From: Lineus longissimus
Taxonomy: Eukaryota > Nemertea > Pilidiophora > Heteronemertea > Lineidae
Assembly (NCBI RefSeq): GCF_910592395.1
Contig: NC_088308.1
Span: 11,115,001-11,179,000, forward strand
Length of the DNA: 64,000 bases
Direction: 5' to 3'
The notes beneath the pieces are model-generated. The model was not told the DNA's origin, did not search any database, and worked only from the letters and a program-made list of their open reading frames with translations. Below, piece by piece: positions 55,771 to 64,000 of the stretch. Numbering within the stretch: position 1 is the stretch's first letter; each line of letters opens with the position of its first letter. A program made the translations under genes and the position numbers.

Positions 55771-55775
55771 GCTTG

Positions 55776-57590
55776 TGCAGGGGTAAGCATTCTGTATAGA
55801 GTGGTTTCACGACACTGGAGATTTGAACCGAACTGATTGGCCATCAAAACATTAATACGTATTGGGGTGCCACACTCAAGTCGGTTCAAACCGTTTTCAA
55901 ACAACTCTAACCAATACGGTTCCTGAATCGATTTGAATGCGCTTTAACAAAGTTGTATCAACCGATTCGCATCATGTACTGTGGCGCGTGAATTCGTATT
56001 AAACAGTCTATTGGCAGGGCGCTTGCGCATTAGCTAGTTCCTGTCTTGATGATCTTCTAATTACAACAAATATTCTAACACCTTCAACACTATCGTTCAA
56101 CACATACATCTCTGTTGCCACGTTCATGACCCCAGAGAGAGAGGCCTGTCTTCCACACATTTTGGAAGAGCAGAACATATCCTGGTACCGGAAAGAAGGA
56201 TAGACTTTGTGTGTGACACATACACAATACACTATCAATAAGGGGTGGGTTGTACGAAGAGAGGTGCTGGTGAACTGTACATCATCATTACTGTCCCTAA
56301 CTAGAATTGTCCCCAGATCTATTTTATTGAGCAAACGTGAGAAAACGGACTCCAGGATTGTGTCACGATTTATCCCTAGCTGCAGCGGTGGTGTACGCGC
56401 TAGGCGGATTTTCGATGGTGCGGCTTTGGTTCGCGAACCAAGATTGGTGGTCCATTTTCAGGCGGTGTACGTGCATGCTCATTCCAGGAAATCTCCTTGG
56501 AGATAACCATTTTGGAGGGAAAATTATAGTTCATAGGAAACTCCCTTCATTGTGCGCAGTTCTGACATAGCCTGAGTAGAGGCAACACCTATTTTCTGCT
56601 GGTGAAGATTGTCCAAGGAAAATCCAGCTATATGTCGACTAGTAGGCCTATAATTGTGGAACATTAGTGTGATTTGTGTACCTCTTTGATATTAGTATAG
56701 TTGTTCCACACTTTGGGAAATTGCACTGACTTGGACCAGTTCAGTGGAGGATCAACCAACGTACTCTCGCTTTTGCGCACATTCTCTGCGCAACGAAGAA
56801 TACCATTGAATATTACATAAATATTGCATGTCAAGCCATAGAATAGTCAAAATTATTTGTCAGGTCAAAAATAATTTCACGAGGCTTTAAACCAAACCTT
56901 GAAGAAATCGGCCCAGCAGGTTTTGCACAGCGACCCAAACCACTGTCAAAGTGATTTTTAATCGGCGGATACGCAAATCATGTATGGAGCCAAGACGTGT
57001 ACATTATGTACTGTAGACAGTGTGTGTTTACATTAGCAGACGATGTTTGTTTGAAGCGAGTCCAGGCCCAACTTTAATGCCTTGTACTTTCTGTTCGTGG
57101 ATGTAACAGTCCCACCCAATGCAACCTACCTACTTTGTGGGTGTAATTCAAGACCCTGACAGTATCACTGTGCAACTTCCTGGCTTAAAACGCCGTAAAT
57201 ATGCTGTTTTTTATCGCCGATTTCGTCGAAATCTTAATGGCCGCCATTTGCAATATCGCGTCATCGAGGACGTCAGCCGTGGAATAATGCCGTGGAATAG
57301 TCAAAATTATCGCATGGCACGTGGTCGTGAATGACGCGACGTGATTGGCTCACATACTAATGAGGTATGATAATCTGGAATATTGTTGAATGACCACGTG
57401 TTTTTAATTTGTACTATATATATAGTTTTTGACTGTAGCCGAATAGATGATAAATCAATAAATCAATTTGAATTTGAAATTTTGACTCTTTTATTTCATT
57501 TTAGCAGTGAGGATGGGCGGATACAGGCGGTATCATTTCCAACAACATGTCACAATAAGAGACCTTTTTCCTTTGTGCCAGGAGTAAGAG
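55776..57590. other. Unassigned stretch
   Basis: Short open frames at 56,008-56,334, 56,207-56,506 and 57,119-57,334 show no domain or splice context that I can support. Confidence 0.4.
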
Positions 57591-57599
57591 GGGTTGGGG

Positions 57600-58877
57600 T
57601 GGTTAGGTCCTCTCATTCCCAGCTGCCAGTCACAGTCCGGTAAATTTTTGTCTCAAGTATGAATTTTGGCAATGATCATGGGTCGGGGTCCTATCATTCC
57701 CAGCCACGAGTCACAATCTGGCAACTTTTTGTCTCACGTATGAAGTTTGGCAGTGATCATGGGTCGGGGTCCTATCATTCACAGCCACGAGACACAATCT
57801 GGGAACTTTTTGTCTCACATATAAAGTTTGGCAGTGATCATGGGTCGGGGTCCTATCATTCACAGCCGCGAGTCACAATCTGGTAACTTTTTGTCTCACG
57901 TATGAAGTTTGGCAGTGATCAGGGGTCGGGCTCCTATCATTCCCAGCCACGAGTCACAATCTGGTAACTTTTTGTCTCACGTTTGAAGTTTGGCAGTGAT
58001 CATGGGTCGGGGTCCTATCATTCCCAGCCGCGAGTCACAATCTGGTAACTTTTTGTCTCACGTATGAAGTTTGGCAGTGGTCATGGGTCGGGGTCCCATC
58101 ATTCCCAGCCGTAAGTCACAATCATGTAACTTTTTGTCTCACATATAAAGTTTGGCAGTGATCAGGGGTCGGGGTCCTATCATTTCCAGCCACGAGTCAC
58201 AATCTGGTAACTTTTTGTCTCACGTATGTAGTTTGGCAGATATCAGGGGTCGGGCTCCTATCATTCCCAGCCACGAGTCACAATCTGGTAACTTTTTGTC
58301 TCACGTATGAAGTTTGGCAGTGATCATAGGTCGGGGTCCTATCATTCCCAGCCGCGAGTCACAATCTGGTAACTTTTTGTCTCACGTATGAAGTTTGGCA
58401 GTGGTCATGGGTCGGTGTCCCATCATTCCCAGCCGTAAGTCACAATCAGGTAACTTTTTGTCTCACATATAAAGTTTGGCAGTGATCAGGGGTCGGGGTC
58501 CTATCATTTCCAGCCACGAGTCACAATCTGGTAACTTTTTGTCTCAGGTATGAAGTTTGGCAGTGGTCATGGGTCGGGGTCCCATCATTCCCAGCCGTAA
58601 GTCACAATCAGGTAACTTTTTGTCTCACATATAAAGTTTGGCAGTGATCATGGGTCGGGGTCCTATCATTCACAGCCACGAGTCACAATCTGGTAACTTT
58701 TTGTCTCACATATAAAGTTTGGCAGTGGTCATGGGTCGGGGTCCCATCATTCCAAGCCGTAAGTCACAATCAGGATTTTCTTTGTCTCACATATAAAGTT
58801 TGGCAGTGATCAGGGGTCGGGGACCTATCATTCACAGCCACGAGTCACAATCTGGTAACTTTTTGTCTCACATATGG
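57600..58877. repeat. ~80-bp satellite array, about 16 units
   Basis: The unit contains AAGTTTGGCAGTGATCATGG, then TCGGGGTCCTATCATTCCCA and GTCACAATCTGGTAACTTTT. The markers are 80-81 bp apart. Two alternating subtypes are visible: CACGAGTCACAATCTGG, and GTAAGTCACAATCAGG with GGTCATGGGTCGG. This suggests higher-order arrangement. A 75-codon frame through the first units is a by-product. Confidence 0.95.
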
Positions 58878-58879
58878 GC

Positions 58880-60665
58880 CCACTCATTGTTAATTCAAGA
58901 AGCGGATAATAGACGGCGAAAGCATCTGGCCAACTGTGAACTGTCTACTGTGTAAGTGGAAAATGGAGACAGTGAAGAGTTCACTGTTTTGTGCGGAGCA
59001 TGCTCTGGGAGGATAGGTAAAACTCAGTGCATATACAATAGTACTCAAGATGGCCACCATTGTTGTTTGAAGATTTTAATTTCACTTAGTTTAGTGTTTT
59101 TTCTCAATTGGTTTTATTCCAATTTTGAGGTTTCATTCTTCTTCTTGCGAGGAAGGTGAATGATCTCCATTTGGGAGACGGTACGCGTTAGGAATAGGTG
59201 CACCTGTTTTTCATCCACTAGGCCTTCATTAGATTGTTGTGTTTTGTTCTGCCAAGGTATTGGAAACTTGTTCGATGTTTCAACAATAATAGTAAAAGAC
59301 TCATGTCTGTCAAAAACAAATAGTTATAGTTAGTATTCAGTTGGTGAGTTGTATCCAACTTCTGCTTTGCACAGACTCATAGTAATAGTGCTTAGTATTG
59401 TGTGTATTGGAAGTTAACCCTTTCTGATCTACGTCGGCCATTCGTCACATATTGGTGCGAAGCCTTGGTGACTCAACCTCGATTCAATATATGTCGACAC
59501 TGATGGTGATGTGATCGCCCCGGATGTCGTCAATAGTTTAGCAGTCGTTAATAGATGTCGCCACTGATGTTGTCGCCATAGTTGATCTTTGTCGGAAGTC
59601 CCTAGTTTCATCCATTGTCACCTACAGATGTCGCCACTGATGTTTGAGGAACACAGATTGTTGCCATTTGGTTACTTCCATTTACTATACACACTTTTAA
59701 TACGATTTAGTCTGCCTGATATTTAATACTAGTCGACATACTCAGGTCAGAACTGCCAACTTTCTTCGGCAGACTAAATCGGGTATCTTTCATAGTTTTA
59801 ATTTGTGTGAAGCACTTATATTATAGTCTTTGTGCGAAGCACTGCTTTATAGTCATAAGTGACTGCATATTATACTTAGTCTCCCTGAGTGGGACAAAAC
59901 CATAAACTTAAGGTCAACTTTACTTATAATATTGCCCCTCGTCTACGCACGAGGAGACACCTAGGACTATCGGTGTAAAAATAAGGTCCATCGTACGGAG
60001 CGAGGTCAACTCGGAAGATCGACGATAGTTACCCTCCATCTTGGTCGTCGCCGCCTAGAAGTCATTGTAGATCGCCACTCCGTAATTTCAAGATACAATC
60101 TGTCCCTTTTTGGTGAGTTCTCGGATAGGAATACAGCCCTCGGCGAATAGTTTTTAGATTTCGCCAAAACACTAATTATGTAACAAACATTTCAAAAATG
60201 GTCCAAAAATCACTTTTTTTATTTCATGTGCCTTTTCAAAAAATTACATGAATTGCTTTATGACCACCATTTTTTGGCACTTGCAATTCAATAGAATGTG
60301 TTCGATAGTCATGACAATTGTTATGCTATTTTTGTAATCTCTTCCATAACCAGACCTCCACTCCTTCATGTATGAGCCGAGTTGGCCCGGACTGGCTGCA
60401 TTGCTGACCGTAAGGGGTGTTCTCAAAGGTCATCAGTTGTCTGGAAAAAACAATCACGTGTAGCGAGCTAAAACTAACCTTCAAAATGAAAAATTCAGCA
60501 GAAATTTTCTAGTAATGAAAGCAAAAAAACCCTTTGTTGCATCATAGTTCACCCATACGTTGTAAAAAAGAACGTAAATAAAATAAAATAAAATTTTTAC
60601 TTTTTGGACATTTTTAGAATTGCCTTGTTACATGACGAAGAGACAGGATTAGCTGGTCCCAACAA
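58880..60665. other. Unassigned stretch
   Basis: No gene supported. Three GATGTCGCCACTGATG-type words recur at 59,490-59,645. Confidence 0.4.
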
Positions 60666-60670
60666 CAACA

Positions 60671-62265
60671 GATTCATGGCCAACTGGATATACCATTCGA
60701 TCGATTAAAGGAGTTTGTCAAAGAGAATAATGTACTTGTAGAAGAGCAATCTGGATTTAGGAGTAAATACTCGACAGTCGATAGCATTTTCGTTTTGTCA
60801 GGGAAGATCGAAGCTGCATTAAGAAGAAGGAAGGGTAGGCTGTATTGCCTGTTTGTGGATTACTCTAAAGCATTCGATAGAGTTGAAAGGGATTTGTTAT
60901 GGTATAAATTGATCAGATGTGGTGTGCCTGGGTACCTTATTCGTGGTTTGATGGCGATTTATAGTTCGGTAGAGTGTATCGTTAAGGTATGTGGCCAAGT
61001 TGGGGAAGCTTTTGTTTGTAAGACGGGACTGAAACAAGGTTGTCTGTTATCTCCTATTCTCTTTCAATTATTTACTAACGATATAGTTCGTTATCTGAGT
61101 AGGTTTTTTAACAAAACTGGTGATATCTTGCAAGATATTTTCATCTTGATGTTTGCGGATGATATGGTTCTTATGGCTGACAGTCCAGCTGAGCTCCAGG
61201 AATTGATAGATGGCCTAAAATCGTATTCGGAGAAGTGGGGCTTAGTGGTCAACTTGGATAAGACAAAAATTGTGGTATTCAGGAACAGGGAACAACTAGA
61301 TGAAACTGAGAGATGGTTTTTTGATGAGAAGGAGATAGAGATTGTTTCGTCGTATAAATACCTTGGTGTGCTCTTTCATTATAGTGGTAAGTGGCACACA
61401 CAGACAGAACAAACAGCAAGAGCAGCAAGTCGTGCGGTTTACAAACTTAGTGGAAATGTGGCGAAGTTTGGTGACTTGGGAATACCTACTGCGATTTGCC
61501 TATATGATACTTATGTAGCGTCGGTTAACAGGTATGGCATGGAAGTTTGGGGCTTTGCCCACTGTTATGAAATTGAGAAGGTTCATACTGATTTTTTAAA
61601 GAGGCAGTTGGACGCTAGGAAGAGTACCCCAAACAATGCAGTGAGGGCCGAGTGTGGCCGGTTACCTGTAGAAAAGGAGGCACAGATAGTTATGGTCAGA
61701 TATTGGGCAAAACTTATGCGTATGAATGAAAACCGTTATCCAATAGCGTGTTATGAAGCTCTGTTGCGGTTGAAAGGCAGGAACTGGGCGCCTAAAATTA
61801 AAGGGCTCTTGTTGAGGTACGAATTTGGTGAGGTATGGGAGGCCCAAGGGGCTGGTAGATTGAATGTATTTATCAAGATGTTTGAGCAGCGAGTAAAGGA
61901 TTGTTACGCCCAATCATGGGAGGTGGAGTCGAGAAATATGAATAGACTTTCCATATTAGTGGAATTGGAGAGATGTGATTATGCAATTTCCAGTTATTTG
62001 GTCAAAATTAAGAATAAGCGTGGCCTTGACTAAGTTACGCTGTAGTTCACACAATTTGGCAGTTGAAACGGGTCGGTGGCAAAAGCCACGCGCGATTCGA
62101 AGGCAGGACAGATTGTGTCCGAATTGTGAGCTTCAAGATATTGAGGATGAGTACCACTTTTGTATTGTTTGCCCGAGGTTTGGTGCTCAGCGAGCACAGT
62201 ATATAAAGCAGTATTATCGGAGGAGACCTAATGTATATAAGTTTGTGCAATTGCTCAGTGCATAG
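60671..62265 (+). pseudogene. LINE reverse transcriptase with zinc-knuckle C-terminus, frameshifted
   Basis: The open frame starts at a 5' truncation near 60,671 (LVEEQSGFRSKYSTVDSIF) and runs to 62,033. The RT palm is complete: LFVDYSKAFDRVERDLL, GLKQGCLLSPILFQLFTND, and the catalytic FADDMVLMAD. One base is lost near 62,015-62,030. The next frame then continues to 62,265 with CPNCELQDIEDEYHFCIVC, a CCHC-like knuckle common at LINE C-termini, and ends in FVQLLSA. The sequence is very different from the LINE at 49 kb, so it belongs to another clade. The 3' untranslated part (to about 62,450) contains AATAAATATCAAATATC. Confidence 0.8.
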
Positions 62266-62459
62266 AGCAAGGTGGCTCTGACGAATCTTGCAAAGTTTGT
62301 GAAGGAATGTATGCAGTTAAGAATTTGATGTAATTATGATGGGCACTTTCATTATGTTGCTTCTTTTGTACCACCCTATTCCTATGTTACTTGTAAATTT
62401 GTACCATAAGCCAGTGTGGCTTAGTGTCATTTGAAATAAATATCAAATATCATTCTCTG

Positions 62460-62935
62460 CTGAAAACCGCATTCAATTATGTTATTCTATCTCTGTGATA
62501 TTTAAAAAACCCTGTGGACATTTACTTTCTAGTAGGACTGTACTTGCCAGAAATTTGACTACATTTTGGTGACAATTAGTGATATTAACTAACCCACCAA
62601 CTTGTCACTTGGTTAACGATATTGATGGAATACCTCGACACAAATATTTTGAGTGGCAGATCATTGTTACCTGATGAATATTCATGAAGATATAACGATT
62701 TTGAATGGCGCATAATTCCGGCCTATAATTATTCTTGTAAAAACGATTCAGAAATAAATACACTCCCTATCAGTGTCATTTCTATAACTTCATTATTTTT
62801 GCTTTGCTAGTAGAGATTATCTCTCTGCTTACTGATCCAGGTATTTTTGGCCAAAGAAATGGATAACAGGCTCATAATTAGAGCTATTTAATATGATGCG
62901 TAGATTTCAAATAGCACAACTTTTTATAGCCTTTG
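62460..62935. other. Unassigned stretch
   Basis: AT-rich DNA between the LINE and repeat Y. Nothing recognised. Confidence 0.45.
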
Positions 62936-62939
62936 AACC

Positions 62940-63845
62940 CCCTAAATATCGAAAATATCCTGTACATTGTATTGCCTGTTTTTTTTTAATAATACATTGA
63001 AATATTGAAATTTTCGAGAAAAATCAAAAAGAAATAAAAATTCAAACTTTTTTTGGCGGTTTAAATAAATCTTTATCAGCACTGAAGTAAGGTCTGAAAT
63101 TTTTGGGTTAATATTTTTGCACATTTGAAAAAAAAATGGATCCGCGAATAGACTTGTGTATGACTGGGTGCACAGACAATTGCGTTTAGAGGCAAGAGCA
63201 CCATTAAAGCTTTTTAGCAGTTAAATCGTCAATTTTTGATCGCGTCACATCAATACTGCTTGCAGTTATGAATCTGAAATTTGGATATGATATTCAGAAC
63301 AGTCGGGAAAGTAACACGTGAAATTTAAACTGGTAGTTATCCTCGGAAATATTTTAGATGATAGGACAAGTTGGAGAGACTTTGATATTTCTACCCATTT
63401 CAGCCAACTTGCGAAAAAAAATCTTTAAAAACTTTTTTAAAATCTTAAAATACTGTTCCCAAATGAGCAAACATCTAAATCATTTTTGTTCATGAAATAA
63501 TTTCTTTATATCTGTAGGCTTGCCACCAAATATCTTTTGAATGCTTCTCCATGAACTTGACAGTTAAAGACATAGGTCTGAATATTCATTGGTGATATTG
63601 TCTCCTCACCATGACATTTATGTCATGTATAAAATATAGATTTTTTATCGGGTGTCCAATGTTAATTTTATGTTATTGTTACCAAACATAGTTTTCATGT
63701 TGGATGTTCAACGTAAAATGTATGTTGGGCGGACGTAAGTTATAGGTAGCACAAACGCGAATTCTATGTTGGGATATCCTAAACGTATATGTACTCTATG
63801 TTCGGTTTTTTTTCTTTAAGACGGATTAAGAACCCGACAAAATTG
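62940..63845. repeat. Dispersed repeat Y, copy 2 (uninterrupted)
   Basis: It matches 12,140-15,840 over about 900 bp without the three insertions found there. At the insertion points it reads CCCAAATGAGCAAAC (63,460), TGAATATTCATTGGTGAT (63,577) and CCATGACATTTATGTCATG (63,609). Confidence 0.85.
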
Positions 63846-63944
63846 TGTTCCCAAAAATACTTTTTGAAATTATATGTTTTGGAAAAATTGCCACAGCGAC
63901 GGATTTCGTCTGCTGTTTTGCTGCCCCAACGTTTCTCTATCTTT

Positions 63945-64000
63945 AAGTTTTTAAACCACGACCTCTCGATCATGAGGGCGACACTTTTACTCTGCTCTTT
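63945..64000 (-). mobile_element. Possible tRNA-like SINE head at window end
   Basis: On the minus strand GTGTCGCCCTCATGATCGAG followed by AGGTCGTGGTTT resembles the tRNA-related region of the SINE at 23.3 kb. It is cut by the window border. Confidence 0.3.

Overview
The window reads as repeat-rich non-coding DNA from an animal, most likely a marine invertebrate. The genes have spliced introns with GT-AG borders, the base composition is AT-leaning, and TAGGCC words recur. There are many TIR, foldback, LINE and tandem-repeat elements and no bacterial-style gene packing. I could not assign a phylum, and I recognise no clear single-copy host gene.

Centre (18.5-51.0 kb): the outstanding feature is a 32.5 kb element bounded by long inverted repeats. 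These repeats are built from tandem copies of CTCAAATAGACGTTTGGTGG. Two genes start just inside the two repeats and converge. A plus-strand gene (20,947-27,180, 10 exons) encodes a protein of about 709 residues with a C2HC zinc finger and a HECT ubiquitin-ligase domain. A minus-strand gene (47,810-27,615, 5 exons) encodes a 505-residue DDE transposase of the eukaryotic IS3-like/integrase-core type. Its reading frame and splice phases are intact. The HECT gene has one extra base in an A7 run.

This element has been invaded repeatedly. Related Helentron-like copies sit in both terminal repeats, and the right one carries a 5'-truncated LINE with an open reverse transcriptase frame. A second TIR element of about 13.9 kb (31,666-45,523) sits in transposase intron 3. 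It contains a decayed tyrosine-recombinase gene whose nucleophile tyrosine codon appears to be TAG, and a 50/46-bp minisatellite.

Left flank (0-18.5 kb): a PIF/Harbinger remnant, a tandem-repeat element of 300-bp units carrying AGGTCA-type motifs, a broken copy of an unknown gene, a LINE split by a foldback element and a second LINE, and a dispersed repeat with three nested insertions. Those insertions are a small TIR element, an element with 300-bp direct terminal repeats and a 15-bp target duplication, and a foldback element with 21-bp repeats and an 8-bp duplication.

Right flank (51-64 kb): an intact copy of the unknown gene, another 300-bp-unit element, a 424-bp MITE, an 80-bp satellite array, a frameshifted LINE, and an uninterrupted copy of the dispersed repeat from the left flank, which serves as its empty-site reference.

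All exon joins and family calls come from reading the sequence by eye. No database search or alignment program was run.
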